Shown piece by piece: positions 25,625 through 32,657 of a stretch of 51,509 nucleotides of DNA. The notes under the pieces were generated by a model. The model was not told where the DNA came from. It was given only the letters and a program-made list of their open reading frames with translations, and made no database searches. The stretch lies in contig CASFRM010000015.1 of assembly GCA_949297185.1 (NCBI GenBank), positions 1 to 51,509 on the forward strand. Reading direction: 5' to 3'. The position numbers were made by a program, and so were the translations under genes. Within the stretch, counting starts at the first letter, position 1, and the number at the start of each line of letters is the position of its first letter. Source of the stretch: an uncultured Pseudomonadota bacterium (lineage in GTDB: Bacteria; Pseudomonadota; Alphaproteobacteria; RF32; CAG-239).

Positions 25625-27122
25625 GGATATATCCTCCTTCAACGAGTAACCGTTTTAATTTATCTTCTGCTGTTGTAACAGCACTTAATGCTTCTAAAAA
25701 TTCTTTTTTGACAACAGCCGGATCAATTGTTTCTTGCTGTTTTTTCTCAATATAGGAATTTACCGAAAGTGTATAGTCTTTGGCTTTGATGTCATCCAGT
25801 GTTACAATTTTACACTTTTCAATCACATCTTTATAATCAGCATAAAGGTCGCACACTTGTTGAATATCATCATCGGTCATAATGTTTTGAGCGCGCTTCG
25901 GTGTATAAATATTGGAAGCATCAATCAGGCATATTTTGTTTTTATGTTCGGCCGGTTTATTGTTATTCAGAATTAAAGCACAAGCGGAAACACCGGTGCT
26001 GTAAAATACACCGCTGACAAAGGTAACTATGGCTTCAAGTTTATCAGATTCTACCAATTTTTGCCGCATTTCACCATCTTTACCACCATGGAACAGAACA
26101 CCTTGCGGTAAAATAATAGCGCAACGACCTTTTTTCGGATCCATAGAGGAAACCATGTGTTGCAACCAAGCAAAGTCAGCACACGAATCACTCGGACATC
26201 CCCAGATATTACGACCATATATATCGGAAGAAAACGCTTCTGCACCCCAATTTTTAAGTGAAAACGGCGGATTTGCGATAACACAATCAAAAGTCTGTAA
26301 ACTTCCACGTTTCAAAAATCCCGGATTTCTTAAAGTATCGCCCTGAACAACATTAAAATCTCTGGCGCCATGTAAAAATAAATTCATCCGACCGATAGCA
26401 GAGGTTGCCAGATTTTTTTCTTGGCCATAAATTTTACCATAAGAACTTTGAGTATGCTTCATATGGCGTATAGCTTCAATTAACATACCTCCGGTTCCCA
26501 TTGCGCCATCATAAACAGTATCACCGTCTTGAGGTTTAATAAAGTTAATCAGCAATTTCACAATAGAACGTGGGGTATAGAATTCTCCCGCATTTTTCTT
26601 TGATATATCCGCAAATTTCTTGATGAGGTATTCATAACTATCGCCCATAACATCATCGGAATAGTTCTTATTGCCGACCTTTATTTTAGACATGTGCTCA
26701 ACTAAGTCCTTTAAGCGCTCATCAGAAAGTTTGCTCTTATCAGCCCAGTTGGCATCATCAAAGCTACTGAACACACCAGATAAGGTTTTTGGATTGGCAC
26801 GCTCAATGCCGGTCATAGCGTTAATTATAGCAGAACCGATATTGTGTGTTTTTTCTCTAACATCGTTCCAGTGACAATTTTCTGGAATGATAAAGCGGTG
26901 GTTTTCAGCAAATGACGCAAATTCTTCATCTCCACCAGATGTTTCTAAGGCCTCCTGCGTTTCTTCGTCATAAACATCCGAAATACGTTTGAAAAACAAA
27001 ATCGGGGTAACATAGCTTTTATATTCGTCCTGATTAATTGGACCACGCAGAATATTGCATGCTTCAAATAGATGGGAGAAAAGCTTTTGACTTGTGGTTT
27101 CTTCTGTTACTGCTTTAGTCAT
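25617..27122 (-). CDS. hsdM: Type I methyltransferase HsdM, first copy (HsdM1)
   Basis: A 501-residue N6-adenine methylase. The HsdM N-domain (LFEACNILRGPINQDEYKSY, TPILFFKRISDVYDEE) is followed by FYTPRSIV, an unusual AdoMet motif YDGAMGTGG (204-212, in place of DPxCGTGG) and the catalytic NPPF (284-287). The C-terminal helical part is of normal length. AGGA precedes the ATG, 9 bp after the fusion gene, and the last 8 bases overlap HsdM2. Type I complexes need two M subunits; two distinct M genes raise the possibility of a heterodimer. Confidence 0.92.
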   Translation of the reverse strand: MTKAVTEETTSQKLFSHLFEACNILRGPINQDEYKSYVTPILFFKRISDVYDEETQEALETSGGDEEFASFAENHRFIIPENCHWNDVREKTHNIGSAIINAMTGIERANPKTLSGVFSSFDDANWADKSKLSDERLKDLVEHMSKIKVGNKNYSDDVMGDSYEYLIKKFADISKKNAGEFYTPRSIVKLLINFIKPQDGDTVYDGAMGTGGMLIEAIRHMKHTQSSYGKIYGQEKNLATSAIGRMNLFLHGARDFNVVQGDTLRNPGFLKRGSLQTFDCVIANPPFSLKNWGAEAFSSDIYGRNIWGCPSDSCADFAWLQHMVSSMDPKKGRCAIILPQGVLFHGGKDGEMRQKLVESDKLEAIVTFVSGVFYSTGVSACALILNNNKPAEHKNKICLIDASNIYTPKRAQNIMTDDDIQQVCDLYADYKDVIEKCKIVTLDDIKAKDYTLSVNSYIEKKQQETIDPAVVKKEFLEALSAVTTAEDKLKRLLVEGGYIHE

Positions 27123-27131
27123 ATTCTAGTC

Positions 27132-28748
27132 CTATAAATTTTGTTCTAATTCTCTTACCGTATCTTGCCATTTTTCTTCTGCAGAAGATATCGTTTCTTG
27201 GTATTTTGCGAGGCCATCTTGGTATTTTTTAGCTATTTCTATTTGCTTTTCAAACGGAAGATAAGGAATCTCAATATTTTCAAGGTCCCGATAGCTAATG
27301 TTCATAACGGCAGTGCCTTGTTGAGTTGATTTAATCAGCTTTTTACCGATAGCGCTGTCCAGAAATAATTTTAGGTACGTTCCAGATAATGCACCAGATT
27401 TTGGTCTGATAACGATTAAATTTGATGAGGCAATACAAGGATATGTCTGCTCATTGAATACAGCAGTCCGGATAGCAGTTCCACGCGCCGGTAAGAGTAA
27501 ATCATCAGTCTTGAGAATATAATTGGCTACACGACGTTCTTGCTCGTCAAGATGATCAAGTGAATTGTAATCAATATCGTACTCTAAAATGTTAGATATA
27601 TTTACAACACCAATGGAGCCTGTTGGATTTTTTTCAGTAATAGCTTTGCCTCTAAAAATTTCTGCAACATCTTTTAGCAGTATCTTCCGCACCGATGAAT
27701 TTTGATATTGCGTCCAATCATCATCTTGTGAAGCAAAAATTTTATCTACGTTCCAATCGCCAAGAGCATCAAGTTCTTCCGGCATAATAAAGGTTTCATC
27801 CTGTAATTTAAGCGATAAACTTCCTAAGCGGCGATTAACCGGATTATCATTCTCAAAAACATAGCGCTTGATTGAAGTATCTTCATTGCCTTTTGCCGAA
27901 ATAGTGAATAAAAATGTTTTGACACCGGTATTAGATAGAACTCCTACCGGTAATTCTGCTATTTCATCCAATGAATAGGAGTGCTGAATAAAGCGCCTAA
28001 AATCTTTAACTCGGCCAGCCGCGAAAGTAACGCGAGCTGGAAGTAAAATAATAAGTTTACCTACCGGAGAAAGGTGCAACAATAAATTTTCTGTGGCTAT
28101 AAGGTCATATTCCCGGCACATAAATTGGTTATCTCTATTGAAAGAAGAAGTTGTTCCGTAGTTTGGAACGCTTAAAATAGTGTCAAACTTTTCGTTGATA
28201 AATCCAGGCTCATATATTTGTCCTTGTATTATTTGAACGTTTCTTTGCTCCTTAAATATTTCTGTAAGCAAAACATATTCAAATTTTCTGGCTGTTGTTA
28301 TGGTATATCGGCAATTTTCGTCGTTCTCAACAATTGATGTCAAATATGGCGCAAACTTTTCGCCTTCTGGTATTAACATTGTATCACCGGGATTTTTTAT
28401 ATTTCGCATTACAAGATCAAAGAATGTTTTCAATAAAAATGACGTACGAGGAGTTCTGTTTGTATACCTTTCCTTTAGCGCTAACAATATCTCATAATCA
28501 ATATCACCGGTTATAAAATGGAATGCCGACATTAAAGCCTGTCGGTTTATAAAAGGGACAGATAAATCTAACCGATGAGACAATTTTTCACATTCTACCC
28601 ACAATTCATTTTCGTAAACTGTGGATGGAAACATCTTTTGTAATTCTTTGACAATATATATAGCGGCATCTTCTTGATTGTTATTCACAAGTCCTCTTAA
28701 ACAATCAACCGCCCGGATAACATTCTCAAATGATTGAGTATCTCTCAT
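27132..28748 (-). CDS. Degenerate HsdM-like domain fused to a single HsdS recognition domain
   Basis: A 538-residue protein that begins the defence operon. Residues about 80-340 follow the N6-methylase layout: GDTMLIPEGEKF in the place of the AdoMet motif, FDTILSVPNYG (193-198) where catalytic NPPF/Y should be, then GKLIILLPARVTFAAGRVKD. Both motifs are lost, so it is probably a non-catalytic pseudo-methylase. Residues about 350-538 are a half HsdS: one recognition domain (VRKILLKDVAEIFRGKAI, LLPARGTAIRTAVF, SYRDLENIEIPYLPFEKQI) and the closing helix. It could pair with the true HsdM proteins as an alternative specificity partner or act as a regulator. No close family with this architecture comes to mind. 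Confidence 0.82.
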   Translation of the reverse strand: MRDTQSFENVIRAVDCLRGLVNNNQEDAAIYIVKELQKMFPSTVYENELWVECEKLSHRLDLSVPFINRQALMSAFHFITGDIDYEILLALKERYTNRTPRTSFLLKTFFDLVMRNIKNPGDTMLIPEGEKFAPYLTSIVENDENCRYTITTARKFEYVLLTEIFKEQRNVQIIQGQIYEPGFINEKFDTILSVPNYGTTSSFNRDNQFMCREYDLIATENLLLHLSPVGKLIILLPARVTFAAGRVKDFRRFIQHSYSLDEIAELPVGVLSNTGVKTFLFTISAKGNEDTSIKRYVFENDNPVNRRLGSLSLKLQDETFIMPEELDALGDWNVDKIFASQDDDWTQYQNSSVRKILLKDVAEIFRGKAITEKNPTGSIGVVNISNILEYDIDYNSLDHLDEQERRVANYILKTDDLLLPARGTAIRTAVFNEQTYPCIASSNLIVIRPKSGALSGTYLKLFLDSAIGKKLIKSTQQGTAVMNISYRDLENIEIPYLPFEKQIEIAKKYQDGLAKYQETISSAEEKWQDTVRELEQNL

Positions 28749-28750
28749 GA

Positions 28751-28783
28751 TATAGCGCTCCTATTAATATGATAAGCGCTATA
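28751..28783. promoter_or_regulatory. Inverted repeat TATAGCGCT-N15-AGCGCTATA (candidate operator)
   Basis: A perfect 9-bp inverted repeat spanning the -10 region, leader and ribosome site of the defence operon. Each arm contains the self-complementary AGCGCT. It could be bound by a repressor, or fold in the mRNA to hide the AGGAG; both would limit expression of the RM-Gabija operon. No cognate regulator gene is adjacent. Confidence 0.6.
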
Positions 28784-28808
28784 TACCATATTTAAAATAA
28801 AATGTCAA
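28780..28808 (-). promoter_or_regulatory. Strong sigma70 promoter of the RM-Gabija operon
   Basis: On the bottom strand TTGACA (28803-28808), exactly 17 bp, TATATA (28780-28785). The predicted start site lies inside the inverted repeat, about 30 bp before the ATG at 28748. Confidence 0.75.
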
Positions 28809-28862
28809 TATCTTTTTTGAGTATTCTAATACCAAAATTGTATTTTAATGTAAAATTAACTC

Positions 28863-28891
28863 TTGACATCGGCGGTTTTAAATAATATAAA
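28863..28891 (+). promoter_or_regulatory. Strong divergent sigma70 promoter
   Basis: TTGACA (28863-28868), 17-bp spacer, TATAAA (28886-28891). It fires away from the defence operon into the structured element and the zinc-protein gene. The -10 hexamer lies at the foot of a 14-bp hairpin. Confidence 0.7.
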
Positions 28892-29030
28892 TGAGTCGTT
28901 CCGAGAGGAATGGCTCATTTAAAAAGGTTCGGTCAATAGAATGACCTCTAGACAAGCATCATTCTATAACACCTTTTTAAGAGAAGTCAACTAGAACTTT
29001 TGTGGTATTGGACCGAAATACCACTTCTTA
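28889..29030 (+). ncRNA. Highly structured RNA-like element with possible pseudoknot
   Basis: Three stems follow one another. H1 is a 14-bp stem (two G-U pairs) closed by a GAGA tetraloop (28889-28920). H2 has an outer 10-bp stem TTAAAAAGGT/ACCTTTTTAA (28919-28928 with 28971-28980) and an inner ATAGAATGA/TCATTCTAT (28936-28944 with 28959-28967). H3 is GTGGTATT/AATACCAC (29002-29009 with 29017-29024). The H3 loop GGACCGA is complementary to TCGGTC (28929-28934) inside H2, a potential pseudoknot. It lies directly behind a strong promoter. It may be a free small RNA or the leader of the gene at 29049. No known class is recognised. Confidence 0.5.
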
Positions 29031-29048
29031 AATAAGGTTTATTACGTA

Positions 29049-29345
29049 ATGATTTATGTTGTAAATGCGGTTGGGACAGCCGATAAAAAATGTCCAAGCG
29101 GATATGATAGCTGGCTTGATTTTTGGGAAAGAAAAACAAATAAGATGGCCACATATTGTAGAAACTGTGGTAAGTCTACCAGAAATTTGTGTGGTGGTCA
29201 TGTTCAAGAAGTTGAACAGCATAGCGATGGCAAATGGTATAGAGTATCTGGATTGTATATTATACCTATCTGTCCTGAATGCAATAACCCAGAAAATAAC
29301 ACGATTTTTCATGTTGATGAGAGAGAACTGGTAAAAGTGTCATAA
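29049..29345 (+). CDS. HNH-like/treble-clef zinc protein (98 aa)
   Basis: A 98-residue protein with the pattern TYCRNCGKSTRNLCGGHVQE, then YIIPICPECNNPENN and a closing FHVDERELVKV. The two CxxC pairs form a zinc-binding treble clef, and GGHV with the following CN resembles the HNH core, although the second metal-binding histidine is not obvious. Similar small proteins occur in phages and variable islands. No strong ribosome site is seen, which fits leader control by the structured element just upstream. It is transcribed divergently from the defence operon. Confidence 0.65.
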   Translation: MIYVVNAVGTADKKCPSGYDSWLDFWERKTNKMATYCRNCGKSTRNLCGGHVQEVEQHSDGKWYRVSGLYIIPICPECNNPENNTIFHVDERELVKVS

Positions 29346-29348
29346 CCT

Positions 29349-29400
29349 TACTAAGACAAGACTAAACTCCTTCGTGCTCCTTAGTATGAGGGAGTTTTTT
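29349..29400 (+). terminator. Terminator with an overlapping alternative stem
   Basis: AAACTCC (29364-29370) pairs with GGAGTTT (29391-29397) before a T-run, a normal intrinsic terminator. A second stem TACTAAG/CTTAGTA (29349-29355 with 29380-29386) interleaves with it. The two are either mutually exclusive, as in attenuation, or stack as an H-type pseudoknot. The HEPN gene starts 57 bp downstream. Confidence 0.65.
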
Positions 29401-29456
29401 ATTGCTTTTTTAAATAAAAATACTTAACCTTAACATAAAAAAAATAGGATAAAAAA

Positions 29457-30488
29457 ATGATTAAAGATACTAACACTCATAATATTTCAGAAGACGTTGG
29501 CACATATATATTTGTTCCTCTATACAACGTAGAGATCGATTCAAATATATTGGGAAAAGAGTTTCATGGCTTTGATATTATTTCAACTAGTCAGTTTTTA
29601 AATGAGTATTCTCCAAGATTTCAAACTTATGGCCTTAGTTATCAAAGTTTACAATTAGATTGGGCCTTGCAACATCATATTGGCGCACTTGAAAAATATC
29701 CTGTACCAAAATTTATAATTAGAACTGGTGCAAAACTTCCTCATATAGTTGACAGAAAAACAAATAATCAGGCTCATAATATTATAAAACAAGGATTTAA
29801 TTGTATTGTTAATTATCTGATGGCAATGCGTCTTTATAGAACTGGAAATATTCAAATAGAACGATATTATGTTGTATCTCCTGAAATGACCGGAACAGGT
29901 TTTTTAACAGAATCAACGGTTAGAGAATATATTGTATTGAGCGATGGTTACTCCAATGAATGTTGGTCAAAGTATAAAATCACAAAAGATGATATTAAAA
30001 ATATAGTTGCTTTATGTAAAAAAATGAATTCTGTTATAGATATTATAAGCATCCCGTTAGCATACTTTCAAGAATATTATAGTGCAAAAAATACTTTTGA
30101 TAAAATTTTAAAATTAGTAACAGTATGGGAGTGCAGTATATTGAATGATTGCCGGTCTGAACTGACTTATAAATTACAAATTCGAGGCTCAAAAATACTA
30201 GGAGAGAATGCTTCTAAATTTTTCAATATTGCATATTCTCTAAGAAGTGATATTGTTCACACAGGAAAAGCATCAAATGACGTTCAAAAACAATTAAAAA
30301 AATTTTTAAATGTATCAGATGATAAAAATTTAGCAGATATGTTATTGATTTTTATTAGAGACTATATGGAGCCAGTCACTAGAAAAGTATTACTTTATTT
30401 TATAGATGAAGCATCTCGAACCCATGCAAATCTTGAAAAAATAGCTAAATCAATTGATATTGATGTGTTTGATACTTTTGAAATCTAA
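29457..30488 (+). CDS. Apea-like HEPN domain protein
   Basis: A 343-residue protein whose C-terminal half is a HEPN domain of the Apea type: FNIAYSLRSDIVHTGK carries the R-x4-H motif (R263, H268), preceded by the helical stretch KILKLVTVWECSIL and the polar motif GSKILGENASKFF, and followed by LLIFIRDYMEPV. The N-terminal half (GTYIFVPLYNVE, DWALQHHIGALEKY) is not recognised. HEPN proteins with this motif are usually metal-independent RNases used in defence or toxin-antitoxin pairs. AGGA precedes the ATG. Placement beside the RM-Gabija operon supports a defence role, but that is inference. Confidence 0.75.
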   Translation: MIKDTNTHNISEDVGTYIFVPLYNVEIDSNILGKEFHGFDIISTSQFLNEYSPRFQTYGLSYQSLQLDWALQHHIGALEKYPVPKFIIRTGAKLPHIVDRKTNNQAHNIIKQGFNCIVNYLMAMRLYRTGNIQIERYYVVSPEMTGTGFLTESTVREYIVLSDGYSNECWSKYKITKDDIKNIVALCKKMNSVIDIISIPLAYFQEYYSAKNTFDKILKLVTVWECSILNDCRSELTYKLQIRGSKILGENASKFFNIAYSLRSDIVHTGKASNDVQKQLKKFLNVSDDKNLADMLLIFIRDYMEPVTRKVLLYFIDEASRTHANLEKIAKSIDIDVFDTFEI

Positions 30489-30489
30489 C

Positions 30490-30693
30490 CTATTCCACGT
30501 TAAACCACTCCATGCAGGTGATGAGTAAGTGATTATAGTCGCTGGCGGTGGCTTGGCGATAAAATTCGTCTTGTTCTTCTTTGGAGATGTTAGCACGCCT
30601 CATTGCCGAAAGACACTTGCCTAAAATATAAAATGCATTCCCGTTCTCGCCTACCAGACGCACAGTAATCTCAGGATATTTGGGACTGGACAT
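30490..30693 (-). CDS. Small conserved hypothetical protein (67 aa)
   Basis: Starts at ATG 30693 with AAGGAG seven bases upstream; the longer frame lacks a ribosome site. The sequence ITVRLVGENGNAFYILGKCL ... ASDYNHLLITCMEWFNVE matches a small family common on phages and mobile elements (LxGxxGNAFxIxGxV...GDYxxLLxTxxxWV). Its function is unknown. It is the last gene of a three-gene leftward operon; its ATG follows the preceding stop by one base. Confidence 0.7.
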   Translation of the reverse strand: MSSPKYPEITVRLVGENGNAFYILGKCLSAMRRANISKEEQDEFYRQATASDYNHLLITCMEWFNVE

Positions 30694-30694
30694 A

Positions 30695-30907
30695 TTACAA
30701 CTCCTTCTCAATGGCTTTGTATTTAGCGACCATTTGTTCCAGTTTATGTGCAAGACGATTGATTTCGTATTTATATTTAATTGGTAGCGCCGGGATGTTA
30801 AGTCTGCTCAGTCGTCTATCCAGTCTATCAAGTACTCTAATTGCGTGGTTATAAACCATCGGCATGCTGATTTTGTGATTAGGTGGAATGTCTTTATAGG
30901 TCTTCAT
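30695..30907 (-). CDS. Small hypothetical protein (70 aa)
   Basis: ATG 30907 has GGGAG upstream and lies within the end of the preceding gene (14-bp overlap), indicating coupling. The product is basic and helical (NHAIRVLDRLDRRLSRLN, RLAHKLEQMVAKYKAIEKEL), probably a coiled coil. No family is recognised. Confidence 0.65.
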   Translation of the reverse strand: MKTYKDIPPNHKISMPMVYNHAIRVLDRLDRRLSRLNIPALPIKYKYEINRLAHKLEQMVAKYKAIEKEL

Positions 30908-31208
30908 TTTCCACTCCCATATATCGGCAGTAGCTTGAACCGGAAGGATCAACATAAAGCGTTGGCTTGCCTAGGCATTTTATAGCAACTACTTTGCGGT
31001 GGCCTGTATCATCATAACCGCCTTTACCGGATAAGAAAATATAGCTGTCTAATGGACGTTGGCAAAGAGCCTCATACCAAGTTGGTGGTAGGTTGACAGT
31101 TTCTTCAATTAAGACATCTTCGGCCTCATGCGTATACTTTTGGCATAAAGTTTTTACTTCTTCAAAATCAGAAGGTTTTCGCACCAAATAGACTTTAACT
31201 GTTTCCAT
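30894..31208 (-). CDS. Hypothetical protein (104 aa)
   Basis: First gene of the small leftward operon, with AAAGGAG before the ATG at 31208. The product starts METVKVYLVRKPSDFEEVKT and has a conserved-looking core LPPTWYEALCQRPLDSYIFL ... GHRKVVAIKCLGKPTLYVDP. No signal peptide, membrane segment or known motif. The position between the HEPN gene and a glyoxalase-related gene suggests accessory-region origin. Confidence 0.65.
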   Translation of the reverse strand: METVKVYLVRKPSDFEEVKTLCQKYTHEAEDVLIEETVNLPPTWYEALCQRPLDSYIFLSGKGGYDDTGHRKVVAIKCLGKPTLYVDPSGSSYCRYMGVENEDL

Positions 31209-31289
31209 AATGACTCCTTTCGTTACAAGACAATGAATGCTTGGAAAAACAAAAAAGTCCAGTAAAATATATAAAATATTTAGATTATA

Positions 31290-31330
31290 AAAAATAGAAC
31301 AGCCAAACCCCCAAAAGGTCTGGCCGTTCT
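31290..31330 (-). terminator. Intrinsic terminator of the 31337-31795 gene
   Basis: On the bottom strand AGAAC-G-GCCA-G-ACC, an 8-nt loop, GGT-TTGGCTGTTCT, then a U-rich run. It immediately follows the stop of the leftward gene. Confidence 0.75.
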
Positions 31331-31336
31331 TAATAA

Positions 31337-31795
31337 TTACAGTTCTTCAATTGGAACTAAATCCCAATCTTCTCCATCACAACTAGGCAAATGATTAGGT
31401 TTATCAATAGGAAACCTTTGTCCACAATGTAAGCATTCGACAATTCCATGATAACCGTCTTCTTCATTAAATTCATCAGAATGCGCTTCAGTTTCAGAAA
31501 ATATTTCATTCCACATAGCATCTAGCATTTTTTCTTCTTTTATGTCTTCGATGAATGCATTCTTAGTATATTCCAAGCTTTCATCTGAATCATTTATCAG
31601 CTCAGCCCAACTTTTACGCCCCAAAGCTTGCGCAAGAAGATGTTGTGCTTTCATTAATGTAGGCTGTTCATGTGCATTTACCTCATAAAGTCGAAAAAGC
31701 TCCTTAACATTAAAGCCAAAATGCTTTTGCTCTCTATTTTGCCAGTCCTTTAAGAGTAATTTTGCTTGCTTTTTAAAAAAATCTATATTTGTCAT
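31337..31795 (-). CDS. Glyoxalase-related-domain protein with C-terminal zinc ribbon
   Basis: A 152-residue protein. The first 65 residues (FFKKQAKLLLKDWQNREQ, TLMKAQHLLAQALGRKSWAEL) match the small helical domain found in 'glyoxalase superfamily' proteins of unknown activity. An acidic linker leads to CLHCGQRF ... LPSCDGE, a probable zinc ribbon. AAAGGA lies before the ATG. An 80-nt structured stretch lies in the leader. Function unknown. Confidence 0.65.
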   Translation of the reverse strand: MTNIDFFKKQAKLLLKDWQNREQKHFGFNVKELFRLYEVNAHEQPTLMKAQHLLAQALGRKSWAELINDSDESLEYTKNAFIEDIKEEKMLDAMWNEIFSETEAHSDEFNEEDGYHGIVECLHCGQRFPIDKPNHLPSCDGEDWDLVPIEEL

Positions 31796-32255
31796 AATAT
31801 AATCCTTTCTATTACTTCAAGGTTATTATCAGAAAAAAGCACTCGTAATCTGTAGTTTGATAACAATCTTGAAAAAGGTTATATTATCAATAATTGGCTG
31901 ACCAAAAGTCTTTGCACGAGTGAACGGGCTCGCCAACAAGCACACTCAAAAATATAGATGTTATATTTTTAAAAATCAAGCTAATAAAAAAATATTAAAG
32001 CATTTTTATAGTTATAAGTATACGTTTCCAAATTCTGTTTAACCTGGTGATGGATATAGGGTGCGAGGTTGGGTGGTAAGAAAACCCCTCAAATTAGGCG
32101 TTTTTTGTTTTGGACGAGCTCAATCCAAAAGTATCTATTTTTCATAAAATTTGTAAAAATCGTGCTGGCGTTGGGTGAAATGCTCACATCATAATTGAAA
32201 CCCCGAATCTTATAAACCCCACAAACACTGGGCTTTTGAGGCCTCATCAAAGCGC
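31796..32255. other. Intergenic region with a structured leader (31840-31922)
   Basis: CACTCGT (31840-31846) pairs with ACGAGTG (31916-31922) and encloses TTGATAA/TTATCAA (31857-31863 with 31884-31890). It could be a leader element of the leftward gene or a small RNA. The rest of the region, to 32255, shows no gene that I can support. Confidence 0.35.
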
Positions 32256-32286
32256 AAAAAAAAGAGGATAGAAACATCCTCTTTTT
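32256..32286 (-). terminator. Intrinsic terminator of the tRNA gene
   Basis: On the bottom strand AAAGAGGAT, a short loop, ATCCTCTTT and a long T-run, starting about 6 bp after the encoded CCA. Confidence 0.85.
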
Positions 32287-32291
32287 ATAAA

Positions 32292-32368
32292 TGGTGGGCG
32301 CTGATGGACTCGAACCAACGACCAGACCGTTATGAGCGGCCGGCTCTAACCAACTGAGCTAAGCGCCC
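32292..32368 (-). tRNA. tRNA with CAT anticodon (Met or Ile2)
   Basis: A complete 77-nt cloverleaf on the bottom strand with CCA encoded: acceptor GGGCGCT/AGCGCCC, D-arm TAGCTCAGTTGGTTAGAGC, anticodon loop CTCATAA (CAT), T-arm with GGTTCGAGTCC, discriminator A. CAT can be elongator Met or lysidine-modified Ile2; the variable and T-arm resemble Ile2 of other proteobacteria, but I cannot settle it. Its 5' part is repeated twice just upstream, as expected where elements integrated. Confidence 0.95.
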
Positions 32369-32416
32369 TTAATAATATACGTTCACCACGATTTCCGCGG
32401 CGGTCTTTTTTTCTTC
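32346..32416 (-). repeat. tRNA 5'-end repeat, copy 1 (within the intact gene and its upstream flank)
   Basis: Holds the first 23 bases of the tRNA plus its upstream flank (AATAATATACGTTCACCACG ... GCGGCGGTC and a T-run). Copy 2 lies at 32586-32657. Confidence 0.85.
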
Positions 32417-32585
32417 AGAAGAGCCGGGCCGTAGTCGCTCCGTAAAGCTCGCCCGAGGCTCACTAACGCCGCTCCTGTCGTTTGTTCGTAACGGTTGGCT
32501 CGGTCGCTGTCGCTTCCCTTCCAACCTAACTACACGGCACCTTTCGTCAAAAAATTTGCATCCAAGCAAATTTTTTATCCTCAAG
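32417..32585. other. GC-rich spacer with hairpins between tRNA-end copies
   Basis: No gene supported. The spacer is far GC-richer than the surroundings and holds GGTTGG/CCAACC arms near 32496-32526 and a perfect AAAAAATTTGC-N6-GCAAATTTTTT palindrome (32549-32576). It may be an inserted repeat element or the residue of one. Confidence 0.5.
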
Positions 32586-32657
32586 CTAACCAATTGAGCT
32601 AAGCGCCCTTAATAATATACGTTCACCACGATTTCCGCGGCGGTCTTTTTTTTCTTC
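32586..32657 (-). repeat. tRNA 5'-end repeat, copy 2
   Basis: Repeats the first part of the tRNA with one change (CAATTGAGCT for CAACTGAGCT), followed by the identical upstream flank. It ends in the same T-run and CTTC as copy 1. Confidence 0.85.

Noticed and set aside
16572..28748. BREX or DISARM reading of the methylase-helicase cluster
   Set aside because: No PglZ, BrxC/BrxL, DrmA or DrmB homologue; the methylases, specificity and R subunits are standard type I, and the ATPase-TOPRIM/UvrD pair fits Gabija.
32369..32593. 74-codon leftward frame inside the GC-rich spacer
   Set aside because: It spans the tRNA-end repeats and hairpins; the frame is a by-product of GC-rich repeated DNA.
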